Source: Ascaphus truei
Taxonomy: Eukaryota > Chordata > Amphibia > Anura > Ascaphidae
Assembly (NCBI GenBank): GCA_036426205.1
Contig: CM071586.1
Location: 8,275,569 to 8,339,568, forward strand
Direction: 5' to 3'
DNA: 64,000 bases
The first letter of the stretch is position 1. Every line of letters starts with the position of its first letter. A program made the translations under genes and the position numbers. Positions 1-10,843 of the stretch are shown here, one piece after another. The notes below the pieces were generated by a model. That model did not search any database. It was not told where the DNA came from and saw nothing but the letters and a program-made list of their open reading frames with translations.

Positions 1-101
1 GCGGTAAGAGTTGTGGCTCATGGAATGTTAAGGACGGGAACACCTGTAACTGTCAGTGTAAGGACATGGACTGGGCCTCAGCCCGCTGCTGCAAAGTCTA
101 A
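1..101 (+). CDS. Resistin-like (FIZZ family) protein, C-terminal exon, partial
   Basis: Reading from base 3 (phase set by the stop at 99-101) gives a short cysteine-rich end: CGSWNV, then TCNCQC, DMDW, and ARCCKV before TAA. The order CGSW / CxCQC / MDW / ARCC matches the C-terminus of the resistin/RELM family, small secreted disulphide-rich signalling proteins that fold as a beta-sandwich head; the two CxC-type groups and the terminal CC are the family's conserved cysteines. Only about 33 residues lie in the window; the signal peptide and helical tail would be upstream of base 1. Resistin (RETN) and RELM-beta (RETNLB) are both possible, so no symbol is given. No break is visible and the stop is followed by a plausible 3' UTR. 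It is the only host gene I can support here. Confidence 0.85.
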   Translation, partial: GKSCGSWNVKDGNTCNCQCKDMDWASARCCKV

Positions 102-185
102 TCTGGCGACCTTCTGTATTTCAGGCTGAATATTTTTTTGTACATTTTTTTTTGCTGCAAATAAAAAGGCATTTAAAACAAATGA
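102..185 (+). promoter_or_regulatory. 3' UTR and polyadenylation signal of the resistin-like gene
   Basis: After the TAA there is a short T-rich stretch and then AATAAA at 160-165, the canonical cleavage and polyadenylation hexamer, about 60 bases past the stop. A 3' UTR this short is reasonable for a small secreted protein gene. Position relative to the stop is the main support. Confidence 0.7.
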
Positions 186-640
186 ACTTCTGTCTGCATA
201 TACACAGTACACATCACATCCTCAGCTCCCAGGCTCCCCGTATCTATATAGAAAATCGTGTTGTTTGGTGCTCTAAAAGAAGAACTGTGGTAGAAAAATA
301 ATAATGCTAGGAAAAACAACTGTATATTAATTGAATGTCCAAAAGGATATAGCCTGGTTAAAATGATCCCACAATGCAAAGCAGTAAGGACAAAGTCATT
401 TACACCTGCCGGTGTCCCGTAGATTATAACATCCTAATTGTATAAAAATATAAATCAAAGGTCAAACTGGAACAGACTCACTTGGGGTTCTTATCCATGA
501 TGAGTGATTTGTCCAATAAATCCAGAGACCCAGGGTTGAGTGTGCTTCCGTTACTATGTAGACATCAGAGCAGGTGAAGAAGATAAAAACGGAGCACTAT
601 ATCCATCAGCAAAAGAACCACCAGGAAAGCGTTCCCATAA
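186..640. other. Gene-distal flank, no gene seen
   Basis: AT-rich sequence between the resistin-like gene and the first Penelope-like element. The 68-residue open frame on the minus strand has no recognisable domain and is treated as chance. From about 575 the sequence begins to resemble the outer end of the PLE to its right. Confidence 0.5.
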
Positions 641-680
641 TTAAAAGCTAATTTAATGGATCCAGAATAAATACAACACA

Positions 681-722
681 CACCAACGCGTTTCGGACTT
701 GTGATAGTCCTTTCTCAAGGTG
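681..722 (-). ncRNA. Hammerhead-ribozyme-like motif, U3/A8 core variant
   Basis: Read on the minus strand: stem I CACC/GGUG closes a core UUGAGAA, then one A, a 5-bp stem II (GGACU/AGUCC), GAAA, a minimal stem III (A-C-GC-G-U) and UU at the expected cleavage position. All helices are in hammerhead order. The canonical CUGANGA is UUGAGAA, so C3 and G8, which pair in the catalytic core, are both changed to U and A. It sits 3' of PLE copy 1 coding sequence in sense orientation. Confidence 0.6.
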
Positions 723-1478
723 AATGCACACATCACATAACAATTACAATTTATACTGATCGTGGCATAACGGGGACCAACCGCAATCACTTCCGGGTTC
801 GTCACGTGCCGCGGGCCGTAGCCCCTGACCTGTGACGTAAACACACACCGGATAGTGCAATGTGATTGCATAACTGATCCCGACGTGCGCGTCACTGCGC
901 CAATAGGACCCGAGGGGTGTAGTGTGCGCATACACAAAGGAACACGCATAACTAACACAACATCTCTGAGTACTAATATGGAAACAGCGCGTGATGTAAG
1001 CACGTCGATCGGCGCGTGAAAAATTCACAATGCATCACGTTGCTATGTAACCAGACCCCCGTCTGTCAGGAAGGTTAAGTCAAAATGAAACAACTTTATT
1101 AAACGTACATATTAAACAGCAATTATCCCATTAGTAAGTACTAGGAATATAAGAAAGATTAAAATCAATTGAAACAAACTTAAAAATTAAAAACAATTGA
1201 ATAAGCCAACCACCTCACTTGTAAGGTATCCTTAAATCGTAACACGACCTGTGCAATACTTGTGATGGTTTACGAACCGCCCAGTCATTTAAATATAACA
1301 TTGAAATATAATGTACTAAACATAGCTTTGTTCGAAAAACCCTTTAGAGAGAATAGAAAATGAGACCCTCTCAATAACAATTTCTAGAATAAAGCAATAT
1401 AATATCAATTCTATTATATATATTGCAAAATCATTTCTTATAATTATCAAATGTTATTAAGAAAATCTGTGCTATTGA
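723..1478 (-). other. 3' untranslated part of PLE copy 1
   Basis: Non-coding PLE sequence between the GIY-YIG stop near 1479 and the ribozyme-like motif. The part near 740-1030 is CpG-rich and the rest is AT-rich. The open frames here (up to 116 residues on either strand) have no recognisable domain. Confidence 0.5.
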
Positions 1479-2566
1479 CTATACAAATAAAAAAATCCAA
1501 AAGAGTTCTCTTCTATTAAGGATATTTAATCTATTGCCTCCTCTGATCGGACGAGGTACATGTTCAATACCCTGAAATGACATATTGTTCACGTCACCCA
1601 TGTTACAGTTACTAAAATGAAGGGATACAGGATGATTGATATCTTTTTTGATAATAAGGCGAATGTGTTCGAGTATACGCACTTTTAAACATCTAATAGT
1701 TCGTCCCATATATTGTTTTCCACACCCGCACTTTAACAAATACACCACATAAGTGGTATCACAATTAATAAATGAATTTATGTGGTATCTTTTACCTGTT
1801 TTCTTAGAGAAAAACTCAGACTTGCATTCCATGTATTTACATGCTTTGCACTTTGAGCAAGTGAAGCTTCCTTTTGTAATTTATTTTGTATGACATTAGA
1901 TGAGGAAAACACACTTGGAGTAACATAGTTCGCGACAGTTTTAGCTCTTCTAAAAACTAATTTGGGCCCTTCCTCATAAATGGAGTGTAAAACTGGATCT
2001 GCAGCAAACACTCCCCAATGTTTTTTTAACTATCTCTCTAATTTGACTGGCTTGATTGTTATGTTGAACAACAAAAAAGGGAGAGTTAGAGTGCACCTTG
2101 GGTTGATCACGATTTGTATCCAACAAGACAGATCTATCCATATGGAATCATCTAAAAATGCCCTGTTTAAGTCCCTTCTTTGGTAACCTCTCGCTTCAAA
2201 ACGTTCCATTAGCTCTTTAGATTGTTTAAGAAAATCATCTTCATTTGTACAAATTCTTCTCAATCTGATGAGTTGGCCTTTTGGTATACCTTTTATTAAA
2301 GATTTCGGGTGGCAGCTGTCAGCCCGCAAAAACGTGTTACGTGCATTTAGTTTACGATAAACTGTGGTAATAATATTTTTGTGCATATCAATAGAAAGTA
2401 ATAAATCCAAAAAGTGAATGTGATAAAGATTATAATTAATGGTGAATTTTAAATTAAAATCATTGTCATTAAGATAATTAGTGAATAAAGCACAAGGAGC
2501 AGACCACAGGGTTTGATTACTGTCTTCATACAGGGTTTGATTACTGTCTTCATTTGCTATTGCCAT
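1479..2566 (-). pseudogene. PLE reverse transcriptase (C-terminal part) plus GIY-YIG endonuclease, broken
   Basis: Three minus-strand frames join with frameshifts into one decayed protein. 2566-2030 carries the end of the reverse transcriptase (HFLDLLLSI, TTVYRKLNARNTFLRADS, SLIKGIPKGQLIRLRR), the same order as in the more complete copies at 12319-13332 and 50609-52000. 2011-1778 holds the linker (VFRRAKTVANYVTPS). 1832-1479 is the GIY-YIG domain: VVYLLKCGCGKQYMGRT, then VRILEH with the glutamate expected at the metal site, and the closing ELFWIF motif. YIG has become YMG. The upstream catalytic YIDD is absent because of 5' truncation. Confidence 0.85.
2507..2553. repeat. 23-bp direct duplication at a PLE junction
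   Basis: A 23-bp unit starting cagggtttgattac is repeated exactly at 2507-2529 and 2531-2553, separated by a single base. It lies where the reverse transcriptase similarity of PLE copy 1 stops and gives the repeated peptide EDSNQTL. It may be a target duplication or a slipped 5' junction of the insertion. Confidence 0.7.
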
Positions 2567-3384
2567 TAAGCTTACATTGACTGTTGTGGACTCCTGGTGC
2601 TTCTTTGCAAGCTGCTTTCTTGCAGGCTGTGTTCAGCCTTGACTGTACCATTGCCCACAGTTTCTGGTAGTACCTGAACTACTGGCATTGACTGTAGTGG
2701 ATTCTTGCTTCCCTGCTATTAGCTGTTTAGCTGTATTTAGCCTACACTGTATGTTTGCTATCTATTTTCAGGGGTGTCTGATTTGACCAGTTATAGGGGA
2801 AGGGAGGCTTAGGGAAGTACCTCTGGGACCTTTTGGACCAGGGGGAATGGGCCAGATGAAGAGGTAGTCCCTCGAAACGTTGCCTCCCTAGCATACTTGC
2901 CATTCTCCATTTTTTTGTGTATATTCCTTGTGTTTCATGTTTTTTTCCCCTTTTCCTTTTTTCCCACCCCACCCTCACTTTGTGACATGCTCATTTGTGA
3001 TACTGGTTTCTGCAAACACATTGGATTGATTTCTGGTTTGTTTTATTATTAAATGTTTATTCTGCATTACAACTGTTTTCATCATTTAGCTATTAGACAG
3101 TGAGTGCTGGTACTTACGTAGATATGAAATATCACGTGTTAAGTCCAAACACTCCAGTGTTGAAATCTAATTTTTATAATCTTTTCTCAGACTTAAATAC
3201 ATTCTTTCCTCGTGGAAACAGCATAAGTTCACCCCCGTCCTAAATCAGCTGTTAGATTAACAGTTTTATGAAATGGTAAAAGAAAAACCTTTTACAAACG
3301 ACTTTAAACTCCTCTTCAATATCTAAATGTAGTCATAACTTTCCTTAACTAATACTTACACACACGAGTCAGATCAATGCACTC
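2554..3384. other. Intergenic repeat-derived sequence with one decayed hammerhead-like motif
   Basis: No gene seen. On the plus strand at about 2848-2886 there is GGGC, CAGAUGA, a GAGG/CCUC stem, GAAA and GCCU, which is a hammerhead layout with one core change (U4 to A) and a shortened stem III. It points away from the minus-strand PLE to its left, as antisense 5' copies do elsewhere in the window. The rest is AT-rich filler. Confidence 0.4.
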
Positions 3385-3800
3385 ATGATGGACGCGACAA
3401 GACTAAGCATGAATTGCTTACCCCTAAACCTGAGTGACAAATGAATATCTGTTCCCCAGTACCTGCAAAACTGCCCATTTCTGGTCTTATTGCGTTTGTC
3501 TCCCTGCCACGAAAGTAAATATCAAAATTATATACGTCACCATTGCTGTCAAGTCCCTGATTCCATGTTTCACATCTTTGGGATTGTATAGGATGGTGGA
3601 CGCGACAAGACTAAGCATGAATTGCTTACTCCTAAACCTGAGTGACAAATGAATATCTGTTCCCCAGTACCTGCAAAACTGCCCATTTCTGGTCTTATTG
3701 CGTTTGTCTCCCTGACACGAAAGTAAATATCAAAATTATATACGTCACCATTGCTGTCAAGTCCCTGGTTCCATGTTTCACATCTTTGGGATTGTATAGG
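3385..3800. repeat. Tandem duplication, two copies of about 208 bp
   Basis: Two head-to-tail units of 208 bp (3385-3592 and 3593-3800) differ at only a few positions. Both start near ggacgcgacaagactaagc and end near tttgggattgtatagga. The near identity makes this a recent local duplication. The short open frames repeated in it are a by-product, not genes. Confidence 0.9.
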
Positions 3801-4057
3801 ATAGCCACAACTTACTTCCAGCTCTGTCAAAACCATTGCTTTGTATTTTTAGTACCCAAATTCAATCAAGTCCCTTTGAACCTCGCATAGATTCATGACA
3901 AGTCATAACCCCCAAAGATTGTATTTTTAAACCCCACTAATTGCACCATTAACCCCTGAAGCATCAGTAAGATTACAATACATAATATCTCATGATATTA
4001 TCATGACAATAGGCATTAGTGAAACATGGTGCTGTGAAACTCATGACTGGGCAGTTC
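3801..4057. other. No feature seen
   Basis: AT-rich unique-looking sequence between the tandem duplication and the hAT MITE. Nothing recognisable on either strand. Confidence 0.4.
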
Positions 4058-4065
4058 ATTTAGAG

Positions 4066-4238
4066 CAGTGGTTCCCAACTCCAGTTCTCAAGGACCACTA
4101 ACAGTGCAGGTTTTAAGGCAATCCTCTCATTAGCACAAGTGGCCCAATCATTGTGACTGAACCACCTGTGCTCAAGCCGGGATATCCTTAAAACCTGCAC
4201 TGTTACTGGTCCTTGAGAACTGCGGTTGGGAACCACTG
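4066..4238. mobile_element. hAT-type MITE, 173 bp, with 8-bp target duplication
   Basis: Ends are inverted: CAGTGGTTCCCAAC on the left and its reverse complement GTTGGGAACCACTG on the right. The element is flanked by the perfect 8-bp repeat atttagag (4058-4065 and 4239-4246). CAGNG-type ends with an 8-bp duplication are the hallmark of hAT transposition. The interior also folds on itself (tcaaggacca...tggtccttga), so most of the element is a hairpin. No transposase is present. Confidence 0.92.
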
Positions 4239-4246
4239 ATTTAGAG

Positions 4247-4829
4247 GGTTATTTCCTTTTCCTAAGGTATCAGGAAAATAGAAGAGGTGGTGGTTTGTTA
4301 AAATGTTACACCGGATATAAAACGTATTATAAGGGGAAATGATTATGAAGGAATTGATGAAAATTTACAGACTTTGTGGATAGAAATTAGCAGTGAATGT
4401 AAAAGTACATAGAAAATGTTTGTAGGGATATGCTATAAACCACCAAATATCTGTGAGATTGAAAAAGCCAAAAATCCCTAATTTATGCATTCCATTCAAT
4501 TGGCAATACCTGTACTGCGCATGCACACAAATTTAATGAAACGCATATGATTTCCAAACACCAATCTTTACTACAAAGTATTACGGCAGCCGGAAAACTC
4601 AGTTTTGCATGGACAGCACTGTCGCAGTCGCACACCGCAACATGCAAGTTAATGCTGTCGATTTACACTTAGTTTTGCGTGGTCACCAACACAGTAAGTT
4701 CAGATAAATCTGTATTTCACCTCTTTCAATCAAAAAAAAGTGAATTTTTAACAATTTAGGCAAAATCATTGGAACATTACTCAATTTTGGCCTGTCAAAT
4801 AAAGATCAAATAAGAAATGTGGCATCTCA
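4247..4829. other. Intergenic, no gene seen
   Basis: AT-rich sequence. No open frame with a recognised domain. The PLE coding relic begins near its right edge. Confidence 0.4.
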
Positions 4830-6573
4830 AAACAAGAATTCAACTGTATCTATAAAAAGACACCTAAACTGGCCACCTTTTACAGTTTACCTATGGTGCA
4901 TAAAAAAAGACACCCACCACCAGGACAACCGAAAGACTCTGGTATAGGAAATCTCAGCGAGCAGGCCAATGTGTATGTGGATAAAATGTACATACATACA
5001 TATAAAGAGAAAAGAATCCCATAAGGAGCACACGGGTATGCCACAAATATCACACAATTTTATTTAAGTACACATAAAATAAAAACAGGTGCAAAGTGGG
5101 ATGAAAATGTCTGCATGGACACCCTGCACCCTACAGTATTTACGCCTCTCAGTTGAAACATTGCCGTCGTATATAAGGGACACAATGGATATGTTATCTT
5201 GTTTAGAACACATAATAGTTGATAATGACAGTCATTGCGACTTGCGATGTAGAATCCCTTCATAATAGTATAAATCATAATCATAGCCTTAAAGCTACAA
5301 CATTGTATCTGTATATGCAGAATCTATCAACAAATCTGTCCAAAGTGATCACGGATCTTCTGCAATTTTGCAATTTCTGACACATAACTATTTTGTTTTT
5401 AAGAACAAGTATTTTCTACAAAAGAGAGGCACAGCTATGGGGGCGACATGTGCATACTCTTATGTAAATCTATTCCTGGGTTGTGGGAGAGAGAAGTGGT
5501 GTTCTCGGTGTAAAACCAGACTCATACACAGGCTGTCTCATTGTGGTTGAGCTACATTGATGATATCCTCATCCTCTAGCAGGGCACCCCTCGGGGTTTG
5601 CGGAGTTTGTCGATGTTCTCAACCACAACGAGTTAAATATCAAACTCACTTTTCAATGCAGTTCTAGTCACGTGGAGTTCTTAAATCTTAGAATTAGTAT
5701 CGGTATTGATGGTCGTCTGTGTTCTGATATTTTTCGGAAGGAGACTGCCACCAATTAACTCCTGCATGCGACTAGTTTCCACCAAGCTCACCAGGTTAAA
5801 GGGATCCCAAGGAGTCCCTAAGGTTGAGACACAATGTGTCAGTGCAGGAGACTTTTTTGGAGAGAGCAGGGGAGATGAAACATCGCTTCCTCAAATGAGG
5901 TTACAGTAAGACGAGCATTCATAAGGGATTCCAGAAGAGTGCCAACGTACCAAGTGAATCTCTATTACAACCCAAGAACAACAAAAAGTCTAACCTAAAT
6001 CAGATCAGGTTTGTCGGTACGTATAACCAGCAGTGGTCTGATTTACTTCAAATTTGCCAAAACAATTGGACTGTCCGTATGACTGACCCAGATCTAAAAA
6101 AGGTACTAGGGGAAAGAGTAAATATGTCCAGCCGTAGGTCTCCAAATCTACAGGACAAGCTGGTGCACAGTCAGTTTGTGCCCAGCAAAATAGTACTTTT
6201 CTTTTTGCTTTCTCCAAAACAGTTTTTTTTCTTCAAATGTATGCAATGTCTTGCCTGTCGTGTCATGCTACAAACTGACACTTTCTCTAACTCCTCAAAC
6301 ACTCATAGTTTTAGGATTTTTAATTTCTTGAACTGCAAAAGTAAGGGAGTTATTTACTGTGTAACATGCCAGAGTAGCCTTATTTACGTAGGCGTGGCCA
6401 CTAGGGAAGTGCGATTTCGCATCTTAGAACACAGCAGACACATAAAGAACGCAAAAAGAGCTCTCAAAGCATTTAAAAAAATCAGTTCGGTAGCATGGCA
6501 TTTTCGGAAACTACACAATTCGGATACTGCCAAGCTGTCGGCATTTGCTTTTCAAAAAGTATCTTTAGACTAA
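4830..6573 (+). pseudogene. PLE copy 2: reverse transcriptase plus GIY-YIG, heavily broken
   Basis: Plus-strand PLE relic. 4840-4980 encodes the conserved block ATFYSLP..HKK followed by the GNLSEQ region in shifted frames. The frame is then lost in about 350 bp of non-coding sequence (roughly 4985-5340), probably an insertion. 5368-5550 resumes with KRGTAMGATCAYSYVNLFLG, and a catalytic SYIDDILIL is readable at about 5546-5575. HVEFLNLRI and KETATN follow, then 6079-6573 with the linker (SSRRSPNLQDKL) and a GIY-YIG domain (GVIYCVTC, IYVGVA, RFRILEH). Stops and frameshifts occur throughout, and the end after the catalytic glutamate is shortened. The order matches the longer copies in this window. 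Confidence 0.8.
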
Positions 6574-7450
6574 CTCACTGACAGTATCACTCTGAGCTCA
6601 CTACTATTCAGCAAGTAGAATCATGCATTAAGGTTGCGATTTTGAGGTTAGTGGTTGAGAACACCACATTTATAGATAGCCTTAGCAGCCAGTACTACTA
6701 CTTAGGTATTTACTTCACTATACCTTCTGTTATACGTGTGTTGTAATCACGGAGCTCAGATTGCAAGATACCCCTAATGCCTGCATATGATTTTACAGCA
6801 AGGCGTGCTCGAACTAGTGGTTAATTATATCACAATATATCATTTAGTTTGTGCACAAATCCTGCACCCAATCCGATATTACTTATCAGGATTTTTATTT
6901 ATTTTTATGTTTACTGACCAAGTTTTGCCTAGGTGTTTTTTGAAACTGGACATTAATTACCTTAGCCATTTACTATATATCCAGAGCAGCTAAGCAAGCT
7001 GCAACATTTGTATCCATACAGTACAGATTCGATCAATTACAGCAGCATAGCAAGCTGCAACATTTGTATCTACTAAGTAATACATTTTCAAAGAGTGCTT
7101 ACAAACAATTTTACTGTGCCAATGTATGTGCTAGCATTTGCTTATTACAAAGCACCCATTCGGAAAGGGTGGTGCTTTAGTCAAAAAACAGTGATTCATT
7201 CACAAATATATACAGGGGTCCCCAGTACACAATAAAGGAATAAAGACAAAATCTGTTAACAAGAGAATCAATGTATTTAGTGTAATAGCAGTTACAAAAT
7301 CAGCCCTGGCATAGGGTCTGGAGAGTGCATCTCGTGGAGAAAAACAGTACAGAGGAAGGGGAACAAGGGGGATGAAACACTAAAAAACAGCAAAAGGAAG
7401 GGGAACAACGTACAACACACGTAAAGTTTAAGGCGATAAAAATGTAGGGG
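6574..7450. other. PLE 3' flank, no gene seen
   Basis: Presumed 3' untranslated sequence of copy 2, including a short duplicated stretch near 6990-7070 (agcaagctgcaacatttgta occurs twice). No same-strand ribozyme motif was found here. Confidence 0.4.
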
Positions 7451-7489
7451 GGCGACGTTTCGGCGCTAAATGCCCCTTAATCATGCCTG
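7451..7489 (-). ncRNA. Decayed hammerhead-like motif
   Basis: On the minus strand: UGAUUAA, an imperfect stem II (GGGGC/GCGCC with one mismatch), GAAA and CGUC. The layout is that of the other PLE-linked motifs here, but the core and stem have drifted. It belongs to a PLE end facing left, not to copy 2. Confidence 0.35.
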
Positions 7490-9363
7490 TTCCCACAGAC
7501 TGAAAACAGCCTATGGTACTTTCCTAGTTTACACACCTTCAACATACTACCGCTCACCAAATGAATGATAAAGAAGAATAATAAACTGATAAACCAAAAT
7601 AGTTTGTCTGTCTATTAGCAATAAGTTTATCCTATAGGTAAATGAACATCAATAGTGCTGAAAAAATAGCTAGGCATATAGTCTGTATAAACAGACTAAC
7701 AATCGTGCACAAATCTGTGTTTGAGAGCAACAATAGAACCTCACAAGTGACTAGGCATATATGTACAGACTCTTGTTCAGCCTTACGCTTATTCAATTTA
7801 CTGTGCAAAACATTTTTTTGACAAAGTGATGGTGTGAAAAGAAGGCGCTAAACACTGAAAGTGGTCACTAACTATAAAGTGACAAAAAACATTAAGCAGC
7901 AATTAATTTAGTGACAATAAATGTGCAAAAACAGTGATATAAATAAACGTTGTGACTCCCTGCCCAAACCTCCCTGGTAGGGTTTGTCTTCACTCGTCCC
8001 CAAAATATAGAATTTGCATCTCAAAATCCAGGGGGAGGATGTAGGGAGAAAGACAACAAAACGCAACAAACTAAGTGCAGACCATATTAATATGAGAATA
8101 CATTTCTGTGCAATCTTGGCTCTCCTGTGCAGCCTACTCACAAAATATCAGTGGTTTTAGGGCAACATCAATTATCTGTGGTGAGTATGTTCTTCTGGAC
8201 TCAGGTAAGGATGTTCTCCATATCAGATTCCAACGAAGTGTGGAGATGCAAAGAAAAGAAATGCATCCATAGCGCAGATCAATATAATAAAAGATATACA
8301 TTTTATATAGCACTTCAAAAATGCGCACATACCAAAAAACAATGTAAAATCAGCATGTATCACTAATTGTGAAAGCAGGAGAGATCAGCCAGTGTCGAGG
8401 CTCACCACACTGCCTCTGTTGGACGTCTGCTATGGTTAATGGGGACTCCGCGTGCAGCTGTCTGTCTCCCAATCGCTCACCAAGACTCAACTCCGTTGCG
8501 GTCTCCCGAATGGTGCATCACTTCCGGTTAGGCTTCTGTGGTGTACGATCCCTCGACTGCTTGTCTCTCTTCCTCTGGGGGGGTCTCACTCTACGCACTT
8601 TGGCTGAGCACCAGAACTATGCTATGGAACAACCATATTCGCCATCGATAGAGTCCTATATTGCCGGTATGGAGGGGTACCTCCTTGGGAAGTGGAGCAG
8701 ATTAAAGACAATGTTTCCCATGTTCCTATAGAGGCTATTTTGCCTGAACCAGACATGCCAGTGAATTTCAAACATAAATAAAATAAACATTCGTTGCTTA
8801 TGAAGTGAAAAGATGGTGGAAGGGAGGGGAAAAGGGAGAGGGGGGGGGGAAAGGGGAACTGTGTACAAATAAACAGTTGATGTCGATAAATAAACAAACT
8901 ATGAAACATGAAGTATAAGTTTCAGCGACTCACACGGGCTAGTGTGAGACTTCACCCTCAGAGGAGAATGCGCTTGGTGAGGGAAAGAAAAGAAAACTCA
9001 CACGGCCATGTGTGAGCCCTTTCCCTCAGTGGATGTTGTCGTCAGTCTTATACAGATCAGTAACATCTTAGCTTTCGTTCCCAGTGGGGGCAGTGCATGG
9101 GCAGCTCCTCTCCCAGGCGCCCATAAGCCAAAAAATGGGCAAAGCCTGGATTAGTCGCAAATAAAAGTTTTATTACAGTCATAAAAGAAAAAACTGTGAA
9201 ACACTCACACACATATGGACAAACTGCCCAGCGTCAGCCGTGAGTCTATCCGGCAGACCCTCTTCTTCCGGTTGTGTTCCCGCTAGCGCATCCGACAGCG
9301 GGACCAGGAGGGAGGATCTCTTCCGGAAGCCGGCGGCTGCCCAGGTCCTTCACACAACGAGCT
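7490..9363. other. PLE-like untranslated arms and low-complexity DNA
   Basis: No gene seen. 7640-8370 and 9130-9200 look like PLE outer ends (A-rich runs followed by ttttattac or similar), and 8813-8860 is a G-rich purine run. Open frames up to 120 residues have no domain and are not called. Confidence 0.4.
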
Positions 9364-9424
9364 CCGGCAGGGAACTACGCGTTTCGCAGTGATGCTTCTT
9401 CAGGTTCCTGCCGGATGCCCATTA
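9364..9424 (-). ncRNA. Hammerhead ribozyme candidate with long stem I
   Basis: Minus strand: an 11-bp stem I (CCGGCAGGAAC against GUUCC-C-UGCCGG, one bulged C) encloses an exact CUGAAGA core, one A, stem II GCA/UGC with a UCAC loop, exact GAAA, a minimal stem III (A-C-GC-G-U) and UA at the cleavage site. Every invariant core base of the hammerhead is present; the single extra A before stem II is shared by most copies in this window. It is one of the most complete candidates here. Self-cleavage is inferred from fold only. Confidence 0.7.
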
Positions 9425-10352
9425 TCTCACATATATATATAGGCAGATTAATTGTTAACCCAATAAAGTTAATTGCCTAAATCTGTTGTACTTAATAAAA
9501 TCAATTTTTCATTGGAAGGCATTTTCAGTCAACATCGTATCTTGATCATATATCCTACTGTTAAAATTGCTCCCTCTTACATACTGTGGGGGAGCAGTAT
9601 ACATTTATAAAACCAATATTATGCTGTCTATGCAAATAAATCTAAACACGCATTTAGCCTGCATGGTGTTTATATTGCCCAACAGCACATTGAAATTCAG
9701 TCCATACTAATTGCGACTATCTGTCACAGCGCAATAACTTCCTTATTGGGTTGCTGAAAACCGGAGCTGTTATAGCTCCTATCGGTCTCACATTACCGCA
9801 TTAGTATGGGTTCGATACCATAGGTAAATCCCAAGTGGATTAGCATGAACGGTGGATGTCGCTATACATTGTTAAGGATGCAACGAATAAAAACTGCAAA
9901 ACCAAGTTGAACACCGGAGCTGTTATGGCCCATATCGGTCTCATAATGCCGCATTAGTGGGTGTTTACTAGCATAGGTGAACACCAGATAAATTGACATA
10001 AATGGTGGAGGTCGCTATATATTATTAAAAATGCAAATTACAAGTGCAATACAATATTAGACACAGTGTTAAAAAAATGGTTGTAATGGTGATAGGACAT
10101 AGCAATAAATACTTGTGGACAATTTGTTCCCTAAATAGTCTTTCATATGCCCATGTCAATTAAAAGTGCACTACCATATTGTTAAAAACAGTTTTAAAAC
10201 ATAATAATAAAATACTAATACTAATAAACAATTTATTCCCTAAGTAGTCTTCCATATGCCCATTTAAATGTACTGTGGTGGATTTAAAATATGATAATAA
10301 TAATTTTAAGATTGATGCATACCAATCATCAGTTGGTGGTTTGGTTTACAAA
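9425..10352. other. AT-rich spacer with a diverged internal repeat
   Basis: The block around 9755-9880 (accggagctgttatag...tcggtctca) recurs diverged at 9910-10020, so this is an old local duplication of non-coding sequence. No gene seen. Confidence 0.5.
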
Positions 10353-10354
10353 TA

Positions 10355-10678
10355 CAGGCAGTCCTTGGTTATCCGACACAATGCGTTACTCAAAATGGCG
10401 TTGGATAGCGAAACGTTGTAAAGCGAAACACATTTTCCCATAGGAACACTGTTTAAATGAAAGGTTCCGTTCCTGAAGGCATTTTTAACACTAAAATACA
10501 CCAAATATTTTATGCAGGCAATAAGATATGCAGCACACACATAAATTATATACTGTATTATATATATAATATAACATAATAAATAATATATTATATAGTA
10601 TAATATAATATTATATAGTATAATATTATATATATATATGCTCTTACGACGCTTTGCAACGTTGTTTATGTGAATGTG

Positions 10679-10709
<31 letters not shown>

Positions 10710-10843
10710 ACAACGTTGTAAAGCGTCGTAAGAGCGTTGGATAAGTCGTTTTGGTGTTGTAAAAATGAACATAGGTATGCATTGCACAGCGTTGGATAAG
10801 CCATTCGTTGTAAAGCGAAGCGTTGTAAAACGAGGACTGCCTG
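10355..10843. mobile_element. TA-target MITE with an internal long hairpin, 489 bp
   Basis: Terminal inverted repeats CAGGCAGTCCT / AGGACTGCCTG are flanked by TA on both sides (10353-10354 and 10844-10845), as for Tc1/mariner-type elements. Inside, a palindrome pairs about 10640-10665 (ctcttacgacgcttt) with about 10710-10735 (aaagcgtcgtaagag), its loop filled by a TA run. The motif gttgtaaagcg or gttggataag occurs many times, giving a subterminal repeat array. There is no transposase; the 187-residue open frame across the element is low-complexity noise. Confidence 0.8.

Larger units (their letters stand above)
640..2566 (-). mobile_element. Penelope-like element copy 1 (5'-truncated)
   Basis: A PLE on the minus strand. 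Coding remnants run from 2566 down to 1479, followed by a 3' untranslated part that ends near 640. The 3' part contains a hammerhead-like motif in the same orientation (681-722). The 5' half of the reverse transcriptase, including the YIDD catalytic box, is missing, so this is a 5'-truncated insertion as expected for target-primed reverse transcription. The 5' truncation point is near 2507-2553, where a 23-bp unit is duplicated. Confidence 0.8.
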
